Positions 21,088 through 31,418 of a stretch of DNA of 36,252 nucleotides are shown here, piece after piece (the first letter of the stretch is position 1; every line of letters starts with the position of its first letter). This stretch comes from Porphyra umbilicalis. Its lineage: Eukaryota; Rhodophyta; Bangiophyceae; Bangiales; Bangiaceae. The stretch is from positions 1 to 36,252 of the forward strand of contig KV919193.1 in the NCBI GenBank assembly GCA_002049455.2, written 5' to 3'. Position numbers and translations under genes: made by a program. The notes below the pieces were generated by a model. It was not told the origin of the DNA. It ran no database searches and was given only the letters and a program-made list of their open reading frames with translations.

Positions 21088-23662
21088 TCACGCACCCATC
21101 TCCCCCCCCAGCAGAATCGAGCAGGCCGTCTCTGCCTGCGCGTAGGCGTCAATCCAATGGTCGTCGTCTGACCCTCCGTCCGCGGCTGGCATGGGTAACT
21201 CGGACAGTTCCCCACCAACCCGCCGACGATAGGCGTCAACACGCCTGACCGCCTCACCCAAACTGTCAGACGCCCACTTGGCGCAGTTCTCGGCTTGCTT
21301 TGACGCACAGGCATCAGATTCTTGTCGCGGGCGCCCCGCCATGGCCCGCCCGGCGACAGTCCGCTTGTCATCCGGTCGTGTGGCCTTGCGCGCCCCAGGA
21401 CCTGCCCGAGCGGGCATGCGCCGCACCCCGCGGTTCTGGTCCTCCTCACCGGGTGCGTTTCCGATTGATGACCGCCGCACGTACGCCAAGCAGCTGGCCA
21501 GGAATGTGTCCTCGGTGTACAGCGCAGCATTTTGGTTAAAATGCGCATGCCACGATTCCAGGCCTTGCTCACTGTATCGGCCGAGGCTCCCAAACAGCTC
21601 CAAAAAGGCGGGAGCGTGGCAGCACAGCACACGGAGCTTGGGAGTGACAGATGACCAAGGGAACGCACCTGTCATCCCGTCCACGAATTGGGCGGTGTCG
21701 CGCCGAAACGCCGCAACTTCGTTGGTCGACGCCGCACTTGTCCGGTTCAAGACGGGGAGCACCGCCTGCCACGCGTCGCACGCCGCGCTGTACCTTGTCG
21801 AGGCGGCCGCCGGTGCGTACTTCGAGAGCAGCGAGCTAACGAGCCCCAATCGCTCCCCAATCTTATGGCAGGCCCGCCCCTCGAAGGAGCCACCCCAATA
21901 CGGGGCCGGCTGTACACCAATGCCGTCCCGCAGTAGATGAGCAAGGTTTTGTGCGTACACGTGCGCCAATGGGAGCCCGTTGTAGAAATACACTGCTTCA
22001 ATGCCCAGCCGGAGGACGTACAGCGTTATCCCTAACGTTAGGTGCAGAGGGGCTGGGGCTATGTGCGTGGGGTCGATGAGAAGTAACGGCCGGTTGACAA
22101 TGGACAAGTGGTCTTCCACTGACAGTGGGCTCTCCCGCCGTGCATTTCCTGTCTCCGCAACTCTTGTGGACGCCCGCTCATACTCCTCCAGTGTGCGTAA
22201 CGTACCGCCGGCCTGGCTGCCCGCCTGCATATCGCCCCACCGGCCCACACGCGCCCCATTCGACTTGGTCCGCCGGAGGACAACAGAACACCACACGCAG
22301 GGGTGAGTGGAGGAAGGGCCCCCATGCCCCACCCATGTCGAGATGAAGCGCAGGTCACCGGTCAGGATCAGCCGCACAGCGCGTCGCGTGCCATGCACAA
22401 AGAGGCCCCCTTGTCGGAGTCCGTCCAAGTCTGGAACGTACACGGATGCCATTGCCGCCAGCGCATCATGGTCATCGTTCGCCGTTGGGAAGACACCGTA
22501 CAGAATCGTGTTACCGCGGCTCGATGGGTGCTCTTGATTACAGCTGGTTATAACGGCTTTACATGTACTGCGTAAACCGCCCTTGTCCAAACCAAAGCAA
22601 ATCTGCACGTCCGACACGCCGGGAGGAGGTAGAGCGGCCGGGCTGTCCTGCCCAGAAAACGATGTGGTGGCCTGAATCTCCCGCCCGTCCGCTCCGCGCA
22701 CAAGCCGTTCCAGGAACTGCTTCTTGGACACGGCATGATCAAACGTCGCTTGTAGAGCAGCACGCGGGCTCAACAGGTAGGCGCCACCGCCATTCGTGCC
22801 CGCGACGTGGGGCTCCTCAGCTTCCGCGATGGCTCGGTCTGCACGTAGACGCTCTAGGCTCGCCAGACCAGCGGCTGGCCCCAAGAGCAGTCGCAGCTTC
22901 TGGAAGAGCGCCCCGCTGACGTTGTTGTCAATAATAAATTGCGTCTGAAGGCGGACCGGGAGCGCGCTCAGTGGCGCTGTAGGTGCTACTGCGACGCCTC
23001 CACAGTGCATAGCGCGGCGACAGATGTCGTCCATCGCTGCTGTAATCAGCTCGGGCTCCAAGCCTAAAATCCGCGCCACGGCTGCTGAGGCATAGCCAAT
23101 GCGCCGCCGCATCTGACGCGCCGCCACGACCGGCTTGCGAGGCTCGAACGTCATTTCATAGTTCCGGATGCGCCCATTCTTGAACTTGACTTGGATCTTA
23201 TCAGGGCGGGTGGCAGCCAGGTGGCGGTTGCAAAACGCGGCTCTGTCGCTTGGCGACGGGGGCACGTCCACACCTGTTGGGCTGAAGACTTGGAGCCCGT
23301 CGCTTGTTGGGGGTTGGGTGGGCGGACAATCCGTCGGGGATACGGACAGGAGGGAAGGTGGTGCAGCCGACGCGGACGCTGGTTGTGCGGGGTGGGGAGT
23401 AGGCGTAGCTGCACTGAGATAACAGAAAAAAGAAACGAAACAAGAAACAAAACAGCGTTGGTTGGTGGATGGGGTGGAAAGGTCTGTGTCAGCAGCTGTA
23501 GCAGTCGGGATGATATTCACAGACGCGCCTCTGCAGTATCTCGCTGCATGACGATACAACAGTACAGAAAAGCGGGGACCTCAAAGAGCATGCTAGCAAC
23601 CGGGAGAATACTTACCATGTAGGACCATCGCATATGTTTCCCGGCTCCGGAATAAGGGCCAT
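21088..23662 (-). CDS. Transposon-encoded protein with RNase H-like (DDE) transposase arrangement
   Basis: Model: ATG 23662, exon 1 to 23616, intron, exon 2 23413-21088, TGA stop; 790 residues without internal stops. Exon 1 encodes MALIPEPGNICDGPT and the intron join makes a Cys codon. After a Pro-rich N-terminus comes a conserved-looking core: FGLDKGG (Asp about 292), LTGDLRF (Asp about 369) followed by HPCVWC (a Cys-x2-Cys pair, about 388-391), then PLHLTLGI, SFEGRACHKI and LGRYSEQGLESWHAHFNQ (Glu about 631/635). I recall the same motif order in unnamed transposon-like proteins of invertebrates and other eukaryotes. Assigning the Asp, Asp and Glu as a DDE triad, and the Cys pair as zinc-binding, is inference. 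The superfamily is not identified; KDZ-like is one possibility. Upstream exons cannot be excluded. Confidence 0.7.
23414..23615 (-). other. Intron of the transposon gene
   Basis: A 202-bp intron with a near-ideal donor, G followed by GTAAGTAT, and a strong acceptor: a long T-rich tract ending CTGTTATCTCAG. Splicing joins exon 1 in phase with the long exon. Confidence 0.8.
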
Positions 23663-24785
23663 AGTGGTTGTGTCCTGGAGAGCAGGCGGCGAGTGGGGTG
23701 ATGGGGTCGATGAATTTACGGATGGGGGCGTTTGCACATGAGCGGCGGTCGAGACGCGGCTGGCGGGGTCTGTGGCCTGTGGACTCGATCGACGGACTGC
23801 GCTTCTTTGAAACACAGGTGGATCTCTGCGAAATGATTTCAGAAGAGTCCACGCAGTTTCACGTGGCACTGTAATGACCAGACCCAGAAGACCGCCCTTA
23901 ACTAGGCGTGCTGGAAGCACTGTGCAACAGGGAGGATTCAAATGCTGTCGTCTTTTTGCCAGTCACCGCCACTGTGCTCCACATAAACAGAGAAGCGATC
24001 TAATACGTCTGCTTCTTCGTCGACATCTTCAGTTTGTTTCAGCTGGCCAAGGGTCGGGGGGGGGGGTGGCGCTGAACCCATGCATTCTTCCTGGCGAGCG
24101 TGATGGCCGAGTCCCGCAAAATACGCCCTTAAACTCATGTGGGGGGGGTGCAGGGCGGGGGGGCAATATGCGAATAGAGAGGGGAGGGAGTACATATCTT
24201 TACACTTCCGCAGCGGGCGCTCCGCCAGCAGAAAACGCATGGTTTGCAGCTGGGAAGGTGCAGGCGGGGCTCCTCCTCCACTTCCTGGCGCGGTCCCGGA
24301 GAATTCGGATTTTCCGCTATACTCCGGCGCCCGAACCGCTGGAAGACATCGACCATCGGCCGCTCCATAATTTGGAGGGACCACTCACAATGCGCCACGA
24401 ATCGCGTCGAAAACGCTATACTATGGCGTTGGCGGGCACCGCTGGGCTTGCTCTCAGTGGGGCTTCACAACGGCCAACCAGCGCAGTGCTCCTTACAGCG
24501 TGGGCGCACGCAAGCCCGTTTTCGCGAGAAATTCTGGTCAGACGGCATGTCGCGGCACAAGATCTTGTAGCATGAACATCGTCGAGATTAGGAACCACGC
24601 TACTTGGGAACTTACCCCGGCGGATTTCAGATTCGTGCCAGTACATACGTCTGAAATGGCTGTACTGGGCCATATTCGACCCCGCTTTTCCACAGTGTCT
24701 ACACTATCAGTATAGATGGCATAATAAAGAGTTTTGGCAAGTAACTCGACGGTCGCTTCGACAGTCTTTCGACTGTACAGTCTGG

Positions 24786-24833
24786 CCCCTCACTTGACAG
24801 TCCCGCAGTTGTGCGCAACGCACAAGTGAGGGG
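24786..24833. repeat. Hairpin with a perfect 11-bp stem
   Basis: CCCCTCACTTG at 24786-24796 is the exact reverse complement of CAAGTGAGGGG at 24823-24833, with a 26-base loop. It could be a small element end or a transcript structure; no T tract follows and no function is assigned. Confidence 0.5.
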
Positions 24834-25230
24834 AGGATCCGACCCATGTGGCCCCTAGAAATGAAAAGAAATTTACATATTCTCTCAACATTTGACTGCA
24901 ACAACGGTGGACGAAACGATCACGTTCGAGCCAGCCCAATATATTTCGTAGCGTTGATGTCACTTGTAAGTCTGCACTTGAATGTGCGGATCTGCAGCTG
25001 GTGCGTTTCTCGTTTCCCACCCCGTCGTCGGCTCGTCGGCGTCCCGATCACACTCCTCCACCTCCGAGGCCGCCGTCCCCGTCGCCCCCGCACACTTGGA
25101 CGACCATGGGTCGGTGCGTGTACGACGTGTACGTCGTTGCTCGACCGGCCCACAACAGACGCACGGGGGCTACCTAAGCATGGGAGTTGGATAGGCCACT
25201 ACGAAATTTTCTTGTGTAGAGCAAATAAGG

Positions 25231-25253
25231 GCGTCCGGATCAATTCCGGACGC
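25231..25253. repeat. Short perfect hairpin
   Basis: GCGTCCGGA and TCCGGACGC form a 9-bp stem around a 5-base loop (TCAAT). The site is 320 bases beyond the stop codon of the minus-strand lyase gene. The role is unknown. Confidence 0.45.
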
Positions 25254-25572
25254 TTCGTCACCACAACGGGAGTCTACGGTTCGCTTCCGGGCGACCGCCG
25301 GGGCCGGCGCACCAACAGTCTACCCACCGCGTGCAAAAACGTCTATCCGTATCGGAAGGAAGCAAACAGCAAGCGAAAGAAGAAAGGTGCACAAACGTCG
25401 CCGTCCACCCCTATCGACGGAAAAGCCGCACGCTGCCGGTCCGACCGTGCTGCGGGAACGCACCGCCTGCCGCCCCCGCTGCCGGTCGTGCGCGCCCCAC
25501 GGCTGCCCAGCTGTCCACCGCGGTACACCGGCCGCCGCCGCCACCGCGCGCGATGCGCGATGAGGTGAGCCC

Positions 25573-26973
25573 TCACGAATACTCGCGGAGGCTGAAGATG
25601 CGCACGGTGACGGGCTCCTTGGATTTTTGGATGTACACTGGGGGCGGCGCGCGCCGATGCGGTTGAGCGTGCAGGGCAGGGGGGGGAGGGGGCGCCAAGA
25701 GAGCACAACGGTCGGTCAGTGTCGGTCGCGTGTGGGGCTCGGGGGACCCCCCTTCACACACGGGCGGCGGTCGCCCGCTGAGACGGGTGAGACAGCAGTG
25801 GGCGTCAACAAGCAACAACGGCCCGAACAAAACTCGCCCAGAGCCCACGTACCGCCCGCCTTGAAGTAGTTTTGGTACTTTGACCAGTAGGAAACGCGCT
25901 CGTTAACCCGGGTCTTCCCCATGATGAGCACCTTGAGCGTATTCTTCTTGACGCGAATGTTCGCGTCGAAGGGGCCGTCGGGGCGCTGGCCGAGGTAGAT
26001 CATCTTTGTGTTTCCGCTGCCTGCAACAGCGTGGGGTGACGAGCACAGATGGGGGAAGAAAGGGGCAAGAGCAACAGAGAGTCAGACGGGGCCACCCACA
26101 ACCCGCATCGCAGTCGATTTGCCGCCACGCCCGTGCCGCTGCTCCCCAGAATCAGGGCGGCGCGCGGTCACCTCGCGGCGGGCCAGCCCTACCCGAGTCG
26201 TACCATGCCCGCCGGCTAACGCAAGCCGCCATGGCCGGGTCCGACCCCCCCCGCCCCCCTCATACAAAGCACCCCACCTCGGCGTACCTTTCTTCTTCGT
26301 GTTCAACCGCACCGCCGCGAGCAACGCGTCCCTGCGCGTCTTGCCATTACGTTTGCCGCTGCGCAGCCAGTACAGGCGGAGGAGTGGGACGCCGGCGGCC
26401 TCGCCGCCGTGGACTTGCATCCACGTGAATTGCTCGACGGTCCGCCCGGGGGCGGGCAGCTGCATGCGGCCGCGGAGGCGGCGCGTCCTGGCCGAGTTGG
26501 TCGACCACTCGGCGTTGAAACGGAGCTCGGAGCGGTGGCTGTTGCCGTCAATGACAAACTCGATCGCCTTGCTCTTGCGGTAAAACTCTTGGCTGCAAAA
26601 GTCAACCAGGTTGCGGATGAACTTTTTGTACTTGGGAGTCACCTGCGGGAGGGGGGGCGCGCCCGGAGAAGAGTGGCATAGGAGCAGGGGGGGCGCTTCA
26701 ATGGAGGACAAAAGAGGTGCGCCAGCGATGAGAAGGTGCGCTGCAGCGCAGTAGGACTACGGCAGAGCCATGGTGGCCGAAAAGAGTGCTCAGCGTCGTC
26801 TGCTCACCAACCCCCACCCAACGCACCTGCAGCTTGGCGGCCTTGAGCGCCGGCCGCATCCCGCGCAGGGACCATGGGGCGGTGCAGCTGCTGGCACCAT
26901 CGCTCGATCCGGCCAAGGCGGCCGTTGCGAGCGCGAGGAGCAGCACCGACACAGCGGCCGCGGGGCGCACCAT
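25573..26973 (-). CDS. Polysaccharide lyase family 7 (alginate-lyase-like) enzyme, secreted, four exons
   Basis: PL7 enzymes cut alginate or related polyuronates by beta-elimination. Exons: 26973-26827, 26642-26288, 26020-25853, 25637-25573; 244 residues. Residues 1-21 form a signal peptide (MVRPAAAVSVLLLALATAALA). All three PL7 signatures are present once spliced: RSELR (86-90), QVH (125-127) and YFKAGVYIQ (219-227), the last created only by the third splice. His127 and Tyr225 are the expected catalytic pair, and Arg86 and Gln125 line the active site in known members. Length is normal for a single-domain PL7. All introns are GT..AG and keep the frame. There is no frame problem and no bacterial-style gene structure, so this is a settled nuclear gene. 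I recall a characterised PL7 lyase from Pyropia yezoensis, and this may be its relative. Substrate preference cannot be read from sequence. Confidence 0.92.
25638..25852 (-). other. Third intron of the PL7 lyase gene
   Basis: A 215-bp intron, donor GTACGT, acceptor GCCCCCAG. It interrupts the catalytic signature between YFKAG and VYIQ, so an intronless prediction would lose the catalytic tyrosine. Confidence 0.9.
26021..26287 (-). other. Second intron of the PL7 lyase gene
   Basis: A 267-bp intron, donor GTACGC, acceptor CTGTTGCAG. It joins LNTKKKG to SGNTKMIYLG in phase. Confidence 0.85.
26643..26826 (-). other. First intron of the PL7 lyase gene
   Basis: A 184-bp intron, donor GTGCGT, acceptor CCTCCCGCAG. 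It separates the signal-peptide exon from the catalytic domain and joins AAKLQ to VTPKYKKF in phase 0. Confidence 0.88.
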
Positions 26974-28845
26974 GCTCACGGAGACAAGGGCGCCCGGGCG
27001 GCCCAGAGGCACGGCCTCGAGAAAGAGGCGATTTTGGGAGACGAGAAGGCGCGCGACTCGCGATCGTGGCGCACTGCCACTCGGCTTGGTGCGATGATCC
27101 GGTCCGCAGCAACCCCCACTCACCTCATAGAGCTAAGCGGCCACGCGCGGCGGGGTGGCCGGGCGCACGCGTCGGCCCCGCGCCCGCGGTGATCTCCCCC
27201 GCGCGCGGGTGTGATCTCACAGGCGTGTGCCACATTGCCCGTGGAGCTGGACGCCGGCGTGCCGGGCGACGCCCCCTGGTGAGTCGACACGGAAGCGGAC
27301 CTGTGGTGTCTACTATTGTTGACCCCGTACCGTCGCGGCGCGCCCTATCCGCCGCGAGTGCCGGCGGTGGGGGCGCACTCCCGCACCACCCGCTCCGTGT
27401 CCCTGTGCGACGCGGCCACCGGCGCGGCGGTGGTCACCCAGTCATGGCTGGCGTTGGCAGAGACCCTGCCTCTGCCCCTCGGCGGTGGCCCCCGCGTGGC
27501 CGCCCCTTGCACGTGGCCGACCGTCCCGCGGGCGCGTCGCAAAGTACAGTAGCATGTCGATGGTACTATTGATCTCGGCCGAGTGCTAGGTTTTTTGTGG
27601 AACGACTGTAATCCTGGAAAGATGACACCTTGTGTAAATAATTTCACTTTAGATGGGTTTGATATAGCTTGACTACAAAAAGTTGGTACTGAATTAAAGT
27701 AAGGTAAACTTTTCTTTAGTATGGCGCTTCTCTCTTTTCTGATGGCACCCGTTGGAAGCGTTACAGCAGGTTGCTGTTTCCCCCCCCCCAGGAAGTCCGT
27801 TGGGCGTGATCCGATATGTTATTAGCTCGGATTCCGGCACAACGGGCTGCACTCGTGTGGCAAAGTGATTGCACTGGGCCCAATCACGAGCAAGAACGCG
27901 GATTGCGGCGTGTGTGGTGGTCCTGTGCTGGAAGAGCGCACGGAAAGAGGGTCATCTTTACTCTCAGTCTGAAAAATGCTTAGTTTATTACCACTCTGGT
28001 TCTTGTTATTTTTGCGGAGGAGCCTCAACTGCTCCAGACGGTGGTGCCTCAATTGTTGGACTGTGATGCTCGTCGCCGACTCCACTGGCGGTTCGAGGAT
28101 GTACAGTCATTCTCCATTCCTGTGACATCCTTTCTTGGGCACCGGTGCCTAGTAACGAATGTACGTCGACCGGGCTCTACGGTGCGATCAAGGCCGATCT
28201 TGAGCAGCGATCGTCCTCTTCGACACGAAAAACCGGGGCCACTTGCACTCAGTTGTGGATTGAATAGCTGCCACAAAGGGTGCCGTCGAATGGAGAAAGA
28301 CTGTATGATGGTCGATGACCCCTATGGTACCCCAGATGGTACATTTGCACGACGTACGCTCGCACACACACACTCAGGCTCTAGCCACTCAACCACTTCA
28401 CCGTGGTCCCCCAATCCAAATCCCCACTGCGTTTTCAACATCAAATTCGCCCATGGCAACATGGGCCCGATTGAGTCTGCAACCAAAAAAACCTTAGAAG
28501 TCCCCATCGCATGGCTAGCTTCTTCTAAACTTCTTCGGTCGCACGTAGCTGCTTTCATGCCGGATCATGCGGTCAACCAGGTGATTTTTAGTTTTTGGCG
28601 CTCGACTACCAATGTGCAGTGTGCTGCAGCCCCTGAGTTCCCGAGCTGAGTCCCAATAGCCCGACACCGGTCCTCTGCGGTCGGCTGAAAGAGGAGGCGT
28701 GGAGGGCTGGGCGGCCCTTCAGCGCATTGTTGTCGGGGGGGCCTTCGGGAACTGGAGTTGACGCATGGGTGTCACCAGAACTGCGCGCAGCACGGACGTG
28801 TTCGCGAGCACCCAGGCAACGTGCTCGGAGACGCTGTCGCGACTG
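26974..28845. other. Intergenic region; no gene firmly identified
   Basis: The first ~600 bases are GC-rich and include the promoter side of the PL7 gene. A plus frame at about 27310-27552 (TTRSVSLCDAATGAAVV...) looks protein-like, but it is short, lacks an ATG and matches no family I can name. A notably AT-rich stretch at 27585-27740 follows. The rest is balanced composition with only short open frames. No RNA gene was recognised. Confidence 0.35.
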
Positions 28846-28849
28846 TATT

Positions 28850-29490
28850 CTTGCACGGCGAAGTGGTCGCGTTTGTGTTCGTCCCCGTGGTTTCGGTCGC
28901 GTCTGTATTAGTGCGCGGAGACTTCGTTGGGGTTGTGGTTGTGCTCGGCTGGGCGACGCGACCGCAATTTCGGTCGTGCGCGGGGACACACTTGCAGTTG
29001 TGGTCGTGCTCAGCGTCTTGGTCGCGCTTGTATTCGTGCTCGGCTGGGTGACGTGGCTGCGCATTTCTTCGTGCGCGGCGACGCGGTCGCGTCTGTGGTC
29101 GTGCTCGGAGATGTGGTTTTTCTCGTTGCCGTCCTCAGGGACGTGGTCACGCCTGGGTTCGTATTCGGCTGCGCGACGCAGTCGCGCCTGTGGTCGTGCT
29201 TGGAAGGATGACGTGGTCGCTCCTGCGGTCGTGGTCGCCCTATTCGACGCGGTTGTGCTTGTGGTCGTGCTCTGCGACTCCGCTGAGCTTCTCGTCGTGC
29301 TCAGCGACGCGGTCGCGTTTGTTGTCGTGCGCGACGACGGGGTCGCGCTTGTGATCGAGCTCGGCGGCGACGCGGTCGTGCGTCTGACTGTGATTGACTG
29401 CCACGTGGTTGTGCTTGTGGGCTTTCTCGACAACCTTGCGGTTGTGCTGGTGGTCGTGCTCGGCAGCGACGCGGTCGACCACGGGCGCGG
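28850..29490. repeat. Degenerate ~30-33 bp minisatellite
   Basis: A word of the type GACGCGGTCGYGCTTGTGGTCGTGCTC, about 30 bases with its spacer, recurs roughly twenty times with many changes (for example near 29083, 29245, 29305 and 29455). Translated on the plus strand it gives runs like DAVALVVVL, and on the minus strand runs like RVAEHDHKHN, in shifting frames. The shifts argue that the present sequence is not one coding repeat; it may have decayed from one. Confidence 0.65.
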
Positions 29491-29539
29491 CGTGTCGCAA
29501 GCGTAGCAGTGGCGACTGTGCTCGCTCGTCGTCCGTAGC

Positions 29540-31320
29540 AAAGCCGGTCTTGTCTGCCTCAAGCCCCTGTATGACTCGGTGCCTCCTGCGTGGTTTCGAC
29601 TCGAACGACAGGACCGAAGACGGCCAGGTCTCTTGCGAGCAGCGCGAACTGCCTGGTCGTCGGACGCTGCCCTTGAGCAACCCGTTCCAGCGCCAGACCA
29701 CGCAATGCACGGACTTGACCGGCGCGTCAATGAAGACTTACCCGTCGTGCGACATTGTTGGTCGCACCAATCGGACAATGGCATTGAACGGCACGCACGA
29801 CCGAAGCGGTGCCGGCGGCAACATCTGGCGAAAGGATTCCGCGCCGCCGTTTCGCGGCGCGGACGATGTCTCTGGTCTAATCCATGACGCCCAGGCGGGG
29901 GGCTTTCGCTTCGCTGCGAAGGCACATTACGAAAGGAAGCTGGATGACTGCACTCGGTCGGCAGATGCGGCAAGGGAGCTGGTAGGCAATACGGCGAAGT
30001 CGGGCCTGGATCCCGCCGCAAGTCTGATCCGAATGGAGGAGATGGGCGTGAAAGCAGCCACGCTAGACCCTTCCATCCGAGCACATTTTCTTCTCGGCTC
30101 CTGCAGGAACCCGCCGTCTCTGCCGTCGATGCTGCTGTGGGTGCTTGCGTCGTGTTGGCTGCGTCATTGCAGCCTGACGGCGCACGTGCGGCCGCAGCCG
30201 CCGGGGTGTTTGTAGGCGCATCTTCGGTGCAGGGCGTGGCGGCCGCCGTGAGAGCGGTGGGAGCCGCGCCGTCTGATGAAGTCGCCGCTGCTACCGAAGT
30301 TAGACGGCGGGCTGCGCCGCCGCTAACTCCCCGTTCACGAGGGGGCCCGTCGTCACGGGAGAGCTCCATTGTGAGCGCGCAGAAGCTTTTCGGCGCGAAC
30401 AACCTGTCGATGGCGCAAGCCGGCATTGACAATGCTCGCCGTCTTTCTCTGATCGGGTCTGTATCAACGAGGCCGGGTTGGGATCAGGAAGTGCGTCTGC
30501 CGGTGCGGGTAGCGGGACACGCTTCATCCAGAACCCTACGAGCCCATTAATTTGGCTGCCAGGGGAGCGCCAGTGATTCGACGAGTCGCTGGGTGCGTTT
30601 GTGATGCCATCGCTGAAAGTCATGACGTTCGAGGAGCTCTGTGCAGCTGCGCACAGGGGTTCCCTCAGCGAGGGGATGGCGTCTAAGCTGACGGAGGGCA
30701 AGGAAGACTTCATTGACTGCGCCCGGAGCAACACGCTCCTGGGCTTGATGCTGACGTGCGCTGTCGTCACGACGGCGCGCTTCGCGGAGCAGTTTTGCTC
30801 TTCGAGACTGCAGAGGCCGCAGACAAACTTGCTTATAATGCTGGCGGTTTGCGTGGTCACGGTCCATAAGGATCTATTTCCCGCCGACCGCCGGTGGTGT
30901 CGCTTATGTGTCTCGCCAGGCGGCAGCCTTCGGCGGGCAGAGATGTCACGACGGCCGACGCGTGGGCCTCCGCCGAGACGTCGGCAGCGGGAAAACTGCT
31001 TCAGGGCCGACGCGGTGGCGACGGTCGTCGCGGCGCCGCCTGCGATGCGGACGAGATTTTTCTGGCCGATGCAACGAAGAGGGACCCCGCAGGCAGCCGA
31101 AGGACGTGGGGCTAGCAGGAATCGAGTTGGCAGAAAAATGATCAATTGGAAGTCTACGCCGTCGAGGATTCAGCATGCGTCGAGGCGTCGGCGGCGGGCA
31201 TCCCGTGGCAAGGCGGACGTGGTGGCGCCGGACGTCGCCGCGCCGCCGACGACTTGGGGGCGATGCCCTCGGCAAACAGCACGCTGGGGGGAGCTGCAGC
31301 CTAAAAAATACCATTGAGGT
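29540..31320 (+). pseudogene. Unrecognised, possibly decayed protein-coding region
   Basis: Several plus-strand stretches have the amino-acid make-up of real protein but lie in different frames separated by stops: around 29870-30110 (FRFAAKAHYERKLDDCTRSA...), around 30150-30470 (ending near SIVSAQKLFGANNLSMAQAG) and around 30430-30920. The last contains LKVMTFEELCAAAHRG and two hydrophobic segments near LLGLMLTCAVVTTA and NLLIMLAVCVVTV, with one TGA at 30574. I found no convincing splice sites linking them and recognise no domain. It may be an old mobile-element gene or an unrecognised multi-exon gene. Confidence 0.3.
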
Positions 31321-31418
31321 GGCCGCAACCGCGTCCACAAATTGTTGCGGGCAGTGACGCTGCTGCTGCCGACGCTTCGGCAACCGACAAATATTCAGCG
31401 GCGGAAATCCCGCTGCAG

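Larger units (their letters stand above)
20655..23911. mobile_element. Putatively intact DNA transposon with terminal inverted repeats around a transposase-like gene
   Basis: A perfect 15-base inverted repeat, GCACGCCTAGTTAAG, occupies 20655-20669 and (reverse complement) 23897-23911. Outside it a few more bases agree imperfectly, and inside it both ends share a CTTCTGGGT word. The unit is about 3.26 kb and encloses one spliced gene with no frame disruption. Base composition is near balanced, unlike the host genes. I could not define a target-site duplication, so the exact ends are uncertain. Confidence 0.65.
23912..25572. other. Intergenic region between the transposon and the PL7 lyase gene; no gene seen
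   Basis: Balanced-composition sequence with short open frames and no recognisable domain. It contains repeats similar in style to the block at 20.3-20.5 kb (ttccgctatac and cgctatactatggcg words at 24310-24430), suggesting more decayed mobile elements, plus two hairpins listed separately. Confidence 0.4.

Noticed and set aside
28606..30432. 608-codon minus-strand frame over the minisatellite
   Set aside because: Thr/Ser-rich repetitive translation that does not keep one repeat register and joins unrelated flanking sequence; better explained as repeat DNA lacking stops.
30300..31145. 281-codon minus-strand frame
   Set aside because: No domain; the plus strand of the same stretch is more protein-like.
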